Origin: Thermococcus barophilus MP
Lineage (GTDB): Archaea > Methanobacteriota_B > Thermococci > Thermococcales > Thermococcaceae
Direction of reading: 5' to 3'
DNA: 64,000 bases
Assembly: GCF_000151105.2 (NCBI RefSeq)
Contig: NC_014804.1
Location: 1,848,567-1,912,566 of the forward strand
The notes under the pieces are model-generated. The model was not told where the DNA came from, did not search any database, and saw nothing but the letters and a program-made list of their open reading frames with translations. The position numbers and the translations under genes were made by a program. Below, one piece after another: positions 32,975 to 41,717 of the stretch (position 1 is the stretch's first letter; the number at the start of each line of letters is the position of its first letter).

Positions 32975-33307
32975 TCATTCCTCCACAATTTTTAATCTGG
33001 GATAAGCTTTCTGGATAAAACTAAAGTGCTTATCCCGAGTTACGATGGTGAGGTCTCTGTTCAGGGCAACTGCTGCTATTACAGCATCAACTGCTGGAAC
33101 AGGAGTTCCTCTCTCCACCATTGTCTGCGAAATTTCAATGGCGAGGAGATAATCATCTAACGACGGAGTTAAAACTGTCAGGTCAAGTTCTGAACCTCTG
33201 GGAAACTCCACAATATTTAGAATTGTCGTGTATCCTTTGAGCCTTTCAGATGACTTTACAGCGTTTATAATTACATTCGTGTCGTAAAGCTTTTTAGGCG
33301 CTTCCAT
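32975..33307 (-). CDS. PIN-domain toxin, short
   Basis: A 110-residue PIN protein: [20 protein letters not shown], the central [13 protein letters not shown], then [20 protein letters not shown] and [10 protein letters not shown]. The four acidic positions are visible despite its small size. It starts 37 bases inside the antitoxin gene. The overlap is longer than in the other modules, and a later start would lose the first catalytic strand. Confidence 0.82.
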   Translation of the reverse strand: MEAPKKLYDTNVIINAVKSSERLKGYTTILNIVEFPRGSELDLTVLTPSLDDYLLAIEISQTMVERGTPVPAVDAVIAAVALNRDLTIVTRDKHFSFIQKAYPRLKIVEE

Positions 33308-33552
33308 TCTGCTCCCCTCGATTTTTCGTAGTACTCTTCATATTTTTCAACTGGTGTTTCCTTAATCCTTTTTCTAAAATCGTTTCCAAGCATTTTGAGG
33401 AGCTCTTCGCTTGGGATTTCAAGCCCTCCTTTTTCCACTTTCTCCAAGTACTCTATTATTGCCTTCCTTGCAACTTCGCTCCACTTAATCTCTTTGTGTT
33501 TCTTCATCTTTTCGTATATCTCAGGGGGGATTGATAAGGTTATATTGGGCAT
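33271..33552 (-). CDS. ribbon-helix-helix antitoxin
   Basis: A 93-residue protein. [20 protein letters not shown] and [19 protein letters not shown] form the DNA-binding strand and helices. The C-terminal part ([19 protein letters not shown]) is the probable toxin-binding arm. It overlaps the PIN gene by 37 bases. A palindrome at 33581-33594 coincides with its TATA region. Confidence 0.82.
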   Translation of the reverse strand: MPNITLSIPPEIYEKMKKHKEIKWSEVARKAIIEYLEKVEKGGLEIPSEELLKMLGNDFRKRIKETPVEKYEEYYEKSRGAEWKRLKSFTTRM

Positions 33553-33580
33553 GATATCACCAGTGCTGACTATGTGTATT

Positions 33581-33594
33581 CACTTATTTAAGTG
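33581..33594 (-). promoter_or_regulatory. palindrome over the TATA region (possible operator)
   Basis: CACTTATTTAAGTG: the arms CACTTA and TAAGTG are perfect around two central bases. It lies 29-42 bases before ATG 33552, exactly where a TATA box is expected (minus strand CTTAAATAAG). Binding of the antitoxin here would block transcription. Confidence 0.5.
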
Positions 33595-33640
33595 TTTTCA
33601 CCATTTGAGATTAGTTCCATGAATAGTCAACATGCTGGGA

Positions 33641-33654
33641 GAAAGTTTTAAATC
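33641..33654 (+). promoter_or_regulatory. TATA-like element for the module at 33678
   Basis: GAAAGTTTTAAATC lies about 25-37 bases before the first possible start (33678). The transcript would therefore be leaderless or nearly so. Confidence 0.4.
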
Positions 33655-33677
33655 TCCTGAGGGTTCAATAACCACTG

Positions 33678-33878
33678 GTGGTGGGAGTGGAAGAGATCGA
33701 ATATATATATGGAAAAAATGGAAAGATTAAGGCTGTTATAGTCCCTATAGATCTCTGGGAGAAGATTAAAGCAAAGTTTTTTGATCCATCTGAGTTCAGA
33801 GGGATATATAAAGATTTAAAGGTCGACTTCGAGAGGGAGCTCAGGGAGCTGAGGGAAGAATGGGAAAGGGATATTTAA
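33678..33878 (+). CDS. antitoxin of a PIN module
   Basis: A 66-residue protein, VEEIEYIYGKNGKIKAVIVP then LWEKIKAKFFDP and a charged helix. The N-terminal beta structure (YIYGKNGKIKAVIV) is like small archaeal antitoxins with an AbrB- or Phd-like opening. GTG at 33678, 33681 and 33687 are all possible starts; GGTGGTGGGA before 33687 suits a ribosome site. It overlaps the toxin by 19 bases. It is transcribed away from the module at 33552. Confidence 0.7.
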   Translation: MVGVEEIEYIYGKNGKIKAVIVPIDLWEKIKAKFFDPSEFRGIYKDLKVDFERELRELREEWERDI

Positions 33879-34264
33879 TCGATACAAACATTCTGATCTA
33901 TTACTTGGCTGATGCGATCCCAGAAGGGGAGATTAATAAAGTGGAGGATATTCTTAAAACCTCATTTAATGTTTCAATAATCACAAAGATTGAATTCTTG
34001 GGGTGGCGTGGACATACTGACGAAGGCTTTAAAAAAGCGGAAGAGTTTATAAGCTTCGCCAGGGTTATCCCTCTAACGGATGAAATTGCAAACTTGACAA
34101 TAGACCTAAGGCGAAAATATAAAATTAAGCTCCCAGATGCAGTAATTGCTGCAACGGCACTTTATCATGATTTAATCCTCGTTACGAGAAATGAAAAAGA
34201 CTTCTGGGGAATTAAAGGATTGGAAATTTATAATCCGTTTAAAAATTATGAGGGAAACCCATGA
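33860..34264 (+). CDS. PIN-domain toxin
   Basis: A 134-residue PIN protein: GKGYLIDTNILIYYLADAIP, the central VSIITKIEFLGWRG, then KYKIKLPDAVIAATALYHDL and LVTRNEKDFWGI. The acidic positions and the length are normal. It starts with ATG inside the antitoxin gene. An IS605-like hairpin lies 34 bases after its stop. Confidence 0.85.
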   Translation: MGKGYLIDTNILIYYLADAIPEGEINKVEDILKTSFNVSIITKIEFLGWRGHTDEGFKKAEEFISFARVIPLTDEIANLTIDLRRKYKIKLPDAVIAATALYHDLILVTRNEKDFWGIKGLEIYNPFKNYEGNP

Positions 34265-34297
34265 AAGCCTTGTTGATAATGACTTTTCTCATTTCAC

Positions 34298-34323
34298 AAG
34301 CTCGCCCTTTAGGGGGGAGGAGG
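34298..34323 (+). repeat. hairpin resembling an IS200/IS605 end, copy 2
   Basis: AAGCTCGCCCTTTAGGGGGG then AGGAGG. CTCGCCC and GGGGGGAG form an imperfect hairpin around TTTA. It matches the element at 31981-32005 closely and in the same orientation. The two bracket three toxin-antitoxin pairs. No transposase gene is in the gap 34265-34487, which is otherwise A+T-rich. Confidence 0.4.
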
Positions 34324-34487
34324 TCGGGCTTTGTCCCCAAGAACTTTCAATAAGATAAAGTGCACTCCAAGAAGGGTGACTTTTCTAAATTTTTTGTATC
34401 TCTAATAGCAATTATTTTTGTTATTTTTGTTACTTAGGATTTTGATAATAGTATAAACCATAGAGAAATTATCATGCTTTGCCGACA

Positions 34488-35774
34488 TCATCTCAGCTCT
34501 CTAACAATTTCCCTCAAATAATCACTTGGCCCCAAATCTATCGTTGGAATAACTGAGTTGAACTTCCTAACAGTCTTCTCCCTCTCCAAGTACTTCTCAT
34601 ACAAAAACTTCAAAGTCTCTTCATCAAGCTCACCTGAATAAAAGAGAATTGGATTTGGGGATAAGATAATACCTTTGTGCTTCTTCCTTATCATGAGCAT
34701 TAACCTGTAAAGCTGAGACGTGTTGCTCATCAAATCCGTTATGAGTATCAGGTATGAAGGGGTCTTGATGTTCAGCAGAGCCTCCGCAACGCTTCTCCTT
34801 TTCTTGGGAAATAGCTTTCCTAAAAACCTCCTTCCCCTCTCGCTCAGCTTTAATGATATGCTGCTCTTAAAGCTTAGCAGACCCCTTTCCGGCTTGAACC
34901 TTATGGCATTTCTTATTTTGTCGAGCTGATCCCTCCCTTTTGCCGGCTTGATGGCCTTAAAGCCCTCGTCCCAGTAAATTATCATTCCAACGCTGTAGTT
35001 TTTCTTTAACAACAGTGTCGCTAAATGCAGGGCTAAGGTTGAGGCGTAGTCTATCTTTGCCCTTTTTACTCCCTTCCTCATCTCCCTCGTTGCATCAAGC
35101 ACAATGTAAACATCGCTTTCCCTCTCCTTCAGGAACTCCCTGACTATAAGCTTCCCCAAACGCGAGCTTGCCTTCCAGTCTATCCTCCTCAGGTCATCTC
35201 CCGGCAGATACTCCCTCAATCCATAAAGCTCCATGCTCTCTAAACCTAAAAGGATGCTCTTCTTGTACACTTCACCAAGTCTGATGCTGTAGTCTTCTTT
35301 GGCTGCCTCTCTTATGGAATCCACTGAAGGAAAGACCTCAATTTTATACTTCCCAAGGATTATCTCATCAAAGTAAAGTTCGCTCGTGTCATACACATAA
35401 ATCTTGGTTAATAGCTCATACTCTCCCTTGTTCTCTGGAGTTATGAAATACTCAACGAACTTCTCTTCGCCTGGCATTAAAACAACCTCGCTAGGAGCTT
35501 CAACCTTAATTTCCCTGGGTGCCTCCTCTTTTACTTTGATCTTAACTGCACTCCCCAGATTTTTGATCTTTAAAACCACTTTGCTTCTCTTCCCCTCTTC
35601 CAATCTTTCTTCAAAAACCTTAGAAACCTCGATTTTTGGATTGAACCTTCTCTGGGAATAGACAATGTATCCGCTAACACCCACTCCAAAGATAGCACTG
35701 AATACATTGCCCGCTAAATACCCGTGAAGAAAGCTTATTCCAGCTAAGGTCCACAGCACGTCTTCCCTCTTCAT
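34488..35774 (-). CDS. DUF58 domain protein
   Basis: A 428-residue protein with a hydrophobic N-terminus (two short spans, residues 8-40), a beta-rich middle, and the DUF58 signature LREYLPGDDLRRIDWKASSR near 190-210. A von Willebrand A-like fold follows (VYIVLDATREMR). DUF58 proteins are regularly encoded beside MoxR ATPases and are thought to be assembled or activated by them at the membrane. It overlaps the MoxR gene by 4 bases and is the last of a four-gene leftward operon. Confidence 0.9.
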   Translation of the reverse strand: MKREDVLWTLAGISFLHGYLAGNVFSAIFGVGVSGYIVYSQRRFNPKIEVSKVFEERLEEGKRSKVVLKIKNLGSAVKIKVKEEAPREIKVEAPSEVVLMPGEEKFVEYFITPENKGEYELLTKIYVYDTSELYFDEIILGKYKIEVFPSVDSIREAAKEDYSIRLGEVYKKSILLGLESMELYGLREYLPGDDLRRIDWKASSRLGKLIVREFLKERESDVYIVLDATREMRKGVKRAKIDYASTLALHLATLLLKKNYSVGMIIYWDEGFKAIKPAKGRDQLDKIRNAIRFKPERGLLSFKSSISLKLSERGRRFLGKLFPKKRRSVAEALLNIKTPSYLILITDLMSNTSQLYRLMLMIRKKHKGIILSPNPILFYSGELDEETLKFLYEKYLEREKTVRKFNSVIPTIDLGPSDYLREIVRELR

Positions 35775-36709
35775 ACCGGCACCTCAACGCTATCAAGGAT
35801 TTCCCTGACTATGTCCTCGCTCTTTACCCCCTCGATCTCGTACTCCGCCCTAACGATAAGCCTGTGTGCCAAGACACTAACGGCAACTTCCTTTATATCA
35901 TCGGGTATCACGTAGTCTCTTCCCCGCAGAAATGCAAGGGCTTTTGAGGCGTAAAGCAAATGCTCGGCAGCCCTCGGAGATGCACCAATTAATAGTCTCT
36001 CATCTTTCCTTGTCTTCGATATTATCTCATAGAGGTAATGAAGAACATCTTCACTTGTCTTAACCTTCTTTGCTTGATTTATGAGTGTCAATATCTGCCC
36101 TCTTGTGAATATTTGCTTAACCTCCCTGAAATCCCCCTTGTCCTTTCTGATCAGCAGGGTAAGCTCTTCTTCCTTATCAGGATAACCGACTTTGATGTGA
36201 AGCATGAATCTGTCAATTTGAGCCTCGGGAAGATTATAAACGCCTTCAAATTCTAATGGATTCTTGGTTGCTATCACAAGAAAAGGATCCTCTAAGGGAA
36301 ACGTTCTTCCCTCTATCGTCACCTGCTTTTCCTGCATTGCCTCTAAAAGAGCCGACTGAGTCTTCGGCTGAGCCCTGTTTATCTCGTCCGCAAGGATTAT
36401 ATTGGCAAATATTGGGCCCTTTTTAATTTTGAACTTCCCGTCTCTCTGATCATAATACACCGTGCCGAGAATATCAGCTGGCAGTAAATCAGGTGTCAGC
36501 TGAATCCTTGAGAACTTCAGCCCCAAAGCGTTTGCAAAGCTTTTGGCTATTGTTGTCTTTGCAACTCCGGGTATTCCTTCAAGTATCACGTGTCCTTCAG
36601 CTAACAGTGCAACAGATAGGAGCTCTATGACATCATCTTTACCGACAACGGCATTATGGATTTCTTCTTTGAGCTTTTCAAGGAATTCTTTTCCGTTCAT
36701 TTTAACCAC
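35771..36709 (-). CDS. MoxR-family AAA ATPase
   Basis: A 312-residue AAA+ ATPase of the MoxR group. Walker A is LEGIPGVAKTTIAKSFANAL, and the Walker B region is NIILADEINRAQPKTQSALL. Pre-sensor and sensor motifs follow (EAMQEKQVTIEG and VIATKNPLEFEG), then GASPRAAEHLL as sensor 2. MoxR enzymes act as chaperone-like maturation factors, usually with a DUF58 or VWA partner, which here is the next gene. It overlaps both neighbours (4 and 8 bases). Confidence 0.94.
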   Translation of the reverse strand: MVKMNGKEFLEKLKEEIHNAVVGKDDVIELLSVALLAEGHVILEGIPGVAKTTIAKSFANALGLKFSRIQLTPDLLPADILGTVYYDQRDGKFKIKKGPIFANIILADEINRAQPKTQSALLEAMQEKQVTIEGRTFPLEDPFLVIATKNPLEFEGVYNLPEAQIDRFMLHIKVGYPDKEEELTLLIRKDKGDFREVKQIFTRGQILTLINQAKKVKTSEDVLHYLYEIISKTRKDERLLIGASPRAAEHLLYASKALAFLRGRDYVIPDDIKEVAVSVLAHRLIVRAEYEIEGVKSEDIVREILDSVEVPV

Positions 36710-37712
36710 CCAGCTTTTTACCGGTTTTAATCTCTCTCACAATTTTTCTCAAAACCTCTTCATCGTAGCCTTCTTCTTTCAATTCATTTATAACTTCATC
36801 TAAGCTTTTTTCTTCTTCCTTAAAGAGTTTGTTGAATAGGAATGTCAGACTTTTCTCAGCCAATGATGCCGCAAAGCCGCTTTCGATAACCAAAGCAAGT
36901 ACAGCAACTCCAAGCACAACGTAAAATGCTTTAACTCTATCAAAACTCCTCCTTATTACGAGCGTGGCCATGTGATAAGGATTGAAGCTTGAGTGGTGTG
37001 CTTCGTCTATGTATACCACATCGGAACTTATGTATTCTGCAAAATTTCTTATGAACTTCTCATTCTCCCTGAACATGTCGTTTATGAAAACGCTTGGATC
37101 CGAGAATAGTACTATCTTTCCCTTTCCGTATTTCAGCTCGCTCATTATTGGATACTCTCTCTGATTGTTCCCGAGAAGTGCCACTTTGCTTGTGTATATT
37201 TCTCCTTCTGCATTCAGTATAACTGAAGGGACATTTAAAACAAGCTTGTCGACTCCTGCTCCAAGTTCTGGATCTAAAATCCTCACAAGTTCAGGGAAGT
37301 TGTAGTTTTTGGAGTAAAACACGTCGATGAAGCTCACTTTTGAAAATCTGGCCGTTAAATTCAAACCTTTCAGTATCTGATTTCCAGTTCCAAAATCATC
37401 GATTAAAACCAAAGTTCCACCGTTCTCTAAGAACTTCTTGATCTCATCAATTTCAAGGGTGGAATAGCCCATATCGGGGCCAAGGATTAAAAGCGTGCCC
37501 CTTTTTTTCCCAAGCTCTATTGAATTAAATGGGGAGATAATTGGGATTATCTTGGAATTATCATAGAGGACTTTTCCAAAGCTTGATGCCCCGTTCCACT
37601 TAGTGTTGAAGATGCTGAAATCAGTGCTTGAAGTGAAGATAGGAATTGATAAAGGCATTATTAGAAGGAATATCCCAAAGGTTATCAGCAGACCATAAAT
37701 TACTCTTCTCAT
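36702..37712 (-). CDS. DUF4350-type membrane protein
   Basis: A 336-residue protein with an N-terminal membrane segment (residues 5-25). An extracytoplasmic domain contains LLILGPDMGYSTLEIDEI and GGTLVLIDDFGTGNQIL, which is DUF4350-like (glutamine amidotransferase-like fold without the catalytic Cys). A second span lies near 270-290, followed by a charged tail. It lies between the MoxR gene and the DUF4129 gene with overlaps, a set-up common for these four families. The role is probably in the same membrane complex. Confidence 0.75.
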   Translation of the reverse strand: MRRVIYGLLITFGIFLLIMPLSIPIFTSSTDFSIFNTKWNGASSFGKVLYDNSKIIPIISPFNSIELGKKRGTLLILGPDMGYSTLEIDEIKKFLENGGTLVLIDDFGTGNQILKGLNLTARFSKVSFIDVFYSKNYNFPELVRILDPELGAGVDKLVLNVPSVILNAEGEIYTSKVALLGNNQREYPIMSELKYGKGKIVLFSDPSVFINDMFRENEKFIRNFAEYISSDVVYIDEAHHSSFNPYHMATLVIRRSFDRVKAFYVVLGVAVLALVIESGFAASLAEKSLTFLFNKLFKEEEKSLDEVINELKEEGYDEEVLRKIVREIKTGKKLGG

Positions 37713-39664
37713 AGCTCTTCCCTCACTATGAAGGAAACTATTACCCTTCCGGCAGACTTTATGTACTCAATTACCTCATTTCTTTTCAGTCTTTTCCTTC
37801 CATAAAAGTACCTCTCATGAAGCTGTGTGAGTCTTTCCAAATCATAGGAAAAGCTTTCATTTCGAAGCTTTCTTAAGAGCTCTCTCGGAGTCAGAGTCGG
37901 CTTTAAGTTATAATAGCTAATCAATTTGTAATAAACTTCCCTGTAAATATCGCGAAGTCTCTTAACTTTTTTACCTTCTTCTTTGACTTCTAACTCTTCC
38001 AATGATTTAATAAGCTCTACAAACTCTTCATCACTAATTCCTTTTCTTTGCCCTTTCTTAGAGGATACAAAAACATAGAGTACAAGGAGCGATACAAAAG
38101 CCAGTGCAATTATTAGAATTTCCCTAAAACTGTACTTAATGACGCTAATTTTCAAAAGATTTGACTTAGCTGGGGCGTAATATTCGTCTCCAGAGAAATA
38201 GGCATAAATCTCGTGGGTTCCGGTACTGTTGAAGCGCAGTTTAAAGCCAAAGACAGTTTTAGTCAGCCACTGCTGATACAGCTTGCCATCAACATAGACT
38301 GATATTAAAATTGGTCTTTTTGCTCCCTTTACCTCACCAAAGATGTAGAGTTCCTGTCCTATTTTGACTTTGGCTTTGTCAGTTTTTATTTTTATGTCAA
38401 CTGGATGTCTCATAAAGTAAACACTCAAAGATGCAGAGCTCCCGGCATATATTTCGTTTCCAAGATAAGTGACATTAACTAAATATTTCCCTTCTTTTTT
38501 TCTGCTTATCTCAAAGGAAAAGCTTCCATTTTTCAGTGTTTTTAATGTGAGCTTTTCTCCATCGAAACTTGCCCTGATTTCTTGAGCTCCAAGAGGATTT
38601 CTGTAATAATCCAGGAGGATTCCTTCTATCCTAAGCTTTTGATCAACATATGCACTTTTTTCCGATGAGATGATTAGATTTGTTGGGATCTTTGAAACAT
38701 TTATCAAGAGAATATTTGAAGTTTCTAATTTATTCTCTCTCATTCCGGTTGCGAAGACTCTATAGCTTCCGACTTGTTTGAAAACATGCTTGAGTGAAAA
38801 ATAGTTGTTCCTAACTGGAACTGCAAATGATTCATTCCCGATGTGTATTTCAACCTCGTTAAATCCGGGGGCATATCCGTAAAATGTAACGTTTTCATAA
38901 ACAAATGGATTGAGCTTTGAGGCATGGAGGGTTAGCCGTTCTGGAATTGGTATTATTCTGTTTTTTTCTATAAACTCTTCTGTATTTACAGGTTTTCCTG
39001 TTTTTTTCTCCTCTTTTTTGATAAGTTTCTGCAATTCTTCCGGGGATAATACTTGATAAGCTCTAAGTATCTTTTCATAAACAAGGTACATCCTTTTTAT
39101 CTCTTCCAGCCTTTCTCTAAGCTGAGTGGTGTCCAGCTTCACGGTAACGTTGTTCTCATCGAGAAATTCCAGCACGTCTATTTCATCCAAAGCCTCTTCT
39201 GAAAGTGAAATCCCCTCTTTTATGAGATTTAAACCTTTGGTGGCATTCATATAGGAATAATAATCCTTTTCCGTTTTTACTTTTTCAATGTTATCTAAGA
39301 AAATTTTCTGCCCTTCTGCGATCTCTTTGATTCCCTTCCCCAACTTCAGGAAGGGGGGAAGGTATTTTTCGATTTTACTCTCAATTCCCATTGTTTTATA
39401 AAATTCAACCTCTTCTCTTGTCATGTTAAGTCTCGTTTCCAGCTTCAGTGCATAGTTTACTGAGTCATTGTTTTCATCTATGATATTTTTCAGAACAATG
39501 TCTGAATACAGCAAAATGGATTTTAAATAGATATAAATGCCCTTATCGTTTTCGCTTGCAATCTCATAGGGAATATGCCTATCTAAAGCTAATCCTAACC
39601 CACTTGAAGCGATGAGGAGGACTATAACAAAAACCAAAACTCTCTTCATTTTCCTCAACTTCAA
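37709..39664 (-). CDS. surface Ig-like protein with DUF4129-like C-terminus
   Basis: A 651-residue protein. A signal or anchor segment lies at residues 8-27. A helical region at about 30-220 is followed by several beta-sandwich domains (KLNPFVYENVTFYGYAPGF; SAYVDQKLRIEGILLDY; DKAKVKIGQELYIFGEVKG). A membrane segment lies near 515-535. The cytoplasmic tail has the DUF4129 features REVYYKLISYY and TPRELLRKL. It is the first gene of the leftward MoxR operon and could act as the outward-facing partner of that system. Confidence 0.8.
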   Translation of the reverse strand: MKLRKMKRVLVFVIVLLIASSGLGLALDRHIPYEIASENDKGIYIYLKSILLYSDIVLKNIIDENNDSVNYALKLETRLNMTREEVEFYKTMGIESKIEKYLPPFLKLGKGIKEIAEGQKIFLDNIEKVKTEKDYYSYMNATKGLNLIKEGISLSEEALDEIDVLEFLDENNVTVKLDTTQLRERLEEIKRMYLVYEKILRAYQVLSPEELQKLIKKEEKKTGKPVNTEEFIEKNRIIPIPERLTLHASKLNPFVYENVTFYGYAPGFNEVEIHIGNESFAVPVRNNYFSLKHVFKQVGSYRVFATGMRENKLETSNILLINVSKIPTNLIISSEKSAYVDQKLRIEGILLDYYRNPLGAQEIRASFDGEKLTLKTLKNGSFSFEISRKKEGKYLVNVTYLGNEIYAGSSASLSVYFMRHPVDIKIKTDKAKVKIGQELYIFGEVKGAKRPILISVYVDGKLYQQWLTKTVFGFKLRFNSTGTHEIYAYFSGDEYYAPAKSNLLKISVIKYSFREILIIALAFVSLLVLYVFVSSKKGQRKGISDEEFVELIKSLEELEVKEEGKKVKRLRDIYREVYYKLISYYNLKPTLTPRELLRKLRNESFSYDLERLTQLHERYFYGRKRLKRNEVIEYIKSAGRVIVSFIVREEL

Positions 39665-39718
39665 AAGAAAACGGTAAACATTTTAAAGTTAATGGTCATA
39701 GAGGGGAAGGGAAAGAAC

Positions 39719-40477
39719 ATGAAAGTTGAACGTTTGGCAGGGATTGCTTTAATCATCACAGGTGGGAGTCTCCTAATATATGGTGCTGTGAATGCAAATC
39801 AATCTTTGATTAATTTAGGTCTTGCTGGGATTTTTTTGGGTGTGGTGATCTTAACGTTTAAATCTCATGAATATGTAAAAAGAGAAGCCTTGGATTCGCT
39901 AACTCTCCCCTATGTCAAAGCTCTTCAGAAAATTGTGAATGATCTGGGCTTAGAGGGAAAAGCCCTCTATATACCTCCCTATGAAAATCTCAAAGAAGGT
40001 GGGGTTTTTATTCCACTTCATGAAGAGTTCGACTTAGATTTAGGAAGACTCGATGATGAGACCGTGTTTTTAACAAATGTCAGCAGTGAAAGGCAGATGG
40101 GACTTTCAATTAGGCCCTTGGGCTTGGACCTTCTCAGGAAATATGAGGAGCATCTGGAGTATTCTCTTGAAAATTCAAACTACAAGGAAGTGGAAAGCGT
40201 GTCCTCTTCTGTCCTGAGAGCTTTAGATCTTGCCAACACCGTGTATATTGAGGAAGAAAACAACAGCTTCAGAATAATCGTATCCCCTACCAACAAAGAA
40301 ATCTGCAGAAAAAACATAGAACACTGCGACCAGGTAGCATGTCCGATATGCTCCTCGATTCTGCTTGGCTTGGCAAAAGCATCAAATGAAGTTGTTATGA
40401 GTGAAAAGTTCTCCTTTGTAAAGCATGGAATAGAGATAAAAGCCAGAAAGCTCGGAGGGATTAGAGAGTGGATGTAG
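39719..40477 (+). CDS. membrane-anchored protein with a Cys cluster
   Basis: A 252-residue protein with two membrane segments at residues 5-45 and a soluble domain. The C-terminal part has CRKNIEHCDQVACPICSSIL, four cysteines that may bind metal. I recognise no precise family. ATG 39719 is chosen after AGGGGAAGGGAAAG; an in-frame ATG at 39692 is less likely. It is transcribed divergently from the DUF4129 gene and followed by overlapping membrane-protein genes. Confidence 0.65.
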   Translation: MKVERLAGIALIITGGSLLIYGAVNANQSLINLGLAGIFLGVVILTFKSHEYVKREALDSLTLPYVKALQKIVNDLGLEGKALYIPPYENLKEGGVFIPLHEEFDLDLGRLDDETVFLTNVSSERQMGLSIRPLGLDLLRKYEEHLEYSLENSNYKEVESVSSSVLRALDLANTVYIEEENNSFRIIVSPTNKEICRKNIEHCDQVACPICSSILLGLAKASNEVVMSEKFSFVKHGIEIKARKLGGIREWM

Positions 40478-40710
40478 AAGATTATATTTTACTCTTTCTC
40501 TCCTTTTGGATTTTAATTTCTGCATTGGCCACAAAGACGGTTGATGTATTCTTAACCCTAACGTTGATAGGTCTTCTCATAACTCTGGAAGTTGGCGGGC
40601 CCTTTCTCAGCAAAGAGCAGAAAGAAAACATGAAGCCCTTAATCGAGCTGCTCCTCATTATATTTGCAATAATCGTCATGAAAAAGGTCTATGAGGTGTT
40701 GTCTGGGTGA
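40468..40710 (+). CDS. small membrane protein
   Basis: An 80-residue protein with three hydrophobic segments (YILLFLSFWILISALA; VFLTLTLIGLLITLEV; LLLIIFAIIVMKKV). GTG 40468 overlaps the previous stop by 10 bases. The next gene begins at or just after its end. No family is recognised. Tight packing supports co-expression with the DUF1616 protein. Confidence 0.65.
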   Translation: MDVEDYILLFLSFWILISALATKTVDVFLTLTLIGLLITLEVGGPFLSKEQKENMKPLIELLLIIFAIIVMKKVYEVLSG

Positions 40711-40715
40711 GAATA

Positions 40716-41702
40716 ATGAAGTGGAGAAACTACTGGGATTTGATAACAATAATTGCTTTATCACTGCTCCTGGATTTCCTTATAGCGTTCTTCCCAGACA
40801 GCCTGCTTAGAAAGGCATTAGGCTTGGCATTTGTCCTGTTCTTTCCGGGCTACGTCTTTATAACCTCTCTCTTTCCAAATAAGAAAGAACTCGACAATCT
40901 CGAGCGCTTGGCTTTGAGCTTTGGATTAAGTATAGCAATCGTTCCCCTCATAGGCTTGGGCTTGAACTACACACCTTGGGGCATAAGGTTAATTCCGATA
41001 TTGGTCAGCTTAACGATATTCAATCTAATATTTGGAATTCTGGCAGTATATAGGAGGGCAAAAGCCATTGATCCGTGGATTCCGAGGATTAGCATTGAAA
41101 TGCTCAAAGAAGAGCTCGAATGGGACAAGGCAAGCAAATTGGACAAAGCTCTGACGGTAATCTTGGTGATCGCAATAATCTCTTCAATTGCAACTTTAGC
41201 TTATGTTATAACCCATCCAAAGCCTGGGGAGAAGTTCACCGAATTTTACATTCTCGGTCCAAATGGGAAAGCCGCTGATTACCCAACGGAGCTTTTTGTT
41301 GGAGAGAATGCAACCATCATTTTGGGGATAGCCAACCACGAATACAGGAATGTTACATATTACGTTGAGGTCTGGCTTGTTAACTTAACCTACGACTTCA
41401 ACACAAACACCACCCACATATACAACATGTACCTCCTCGACCGCTTTAACGTAACTCTGCCCCACAAACCAGTGAACATTGAGGGCAACTGGACTCCACA
41501 GTGGGAGATGAACTACACTTTCAGCATCGATAAGCCCGGAAAATGGCAGCTCTGGTTTTTGCTCTTCAAAGACAAGGAGCCACCGTTGCCAAAGCCAATA
41601 AACGGAGATTACGCTCAGACAAATGCAACTCAGAGAATTCTCGATGCCATTGATGGGAAAATACTGAGCTTAAAGCTGAACATTGAAGTTAGAAAGATTT
41701 GA
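40716..41702 (+). CDS. DUF1616 family membrane protein
   Basis: A 328-residue protein. Four N-terminal membrane segments include the DUF1616 features FVLFFPGYVFITSLFPNKKE and LERLALSFGLSIAI. A further span lies near 145-165. The outward beta domain has N-x-S/T sequons (WLVNLTYDFNTNTTHIYN). Proteins of this type are common in archaeal surface-polysaccharide loci. ATG 40716 follows GGGTGA; GTG 40707 is also in frame. It precedes a flippase gene by 15 bases. Confidence 0.85.
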   Translation: MKWRNYWDLITIIALSLLLDFLIAFFPDSLLRKALGLAFVLFFPGYVFITSLFPNKKELDNLERLALSFGLSIAIVPLIGLGLNYTPWGIRLIPILVSLTIFNLIFGILAVYRRAKAIDPWIPRISIEMLKEELEWDKASKLDKALTVILVIAIISSIATLAYVITHPKPGEKFTEFYILGPNGKAADYPTELFVGENATIILGIANHEYRNVTYYVEVWLVNLTYDFNTNTTHIYNMYLLDRFNVTLPHKPVNIEGNWTPQWEMNYTFSIDKPGKWQLWFLLFKDKEPPLPKPINGDYAQTNATQRILDAIDGKILSLKLNIEVRKI

Positions 41703-41717
41703 GAATTCGGTGGGACA

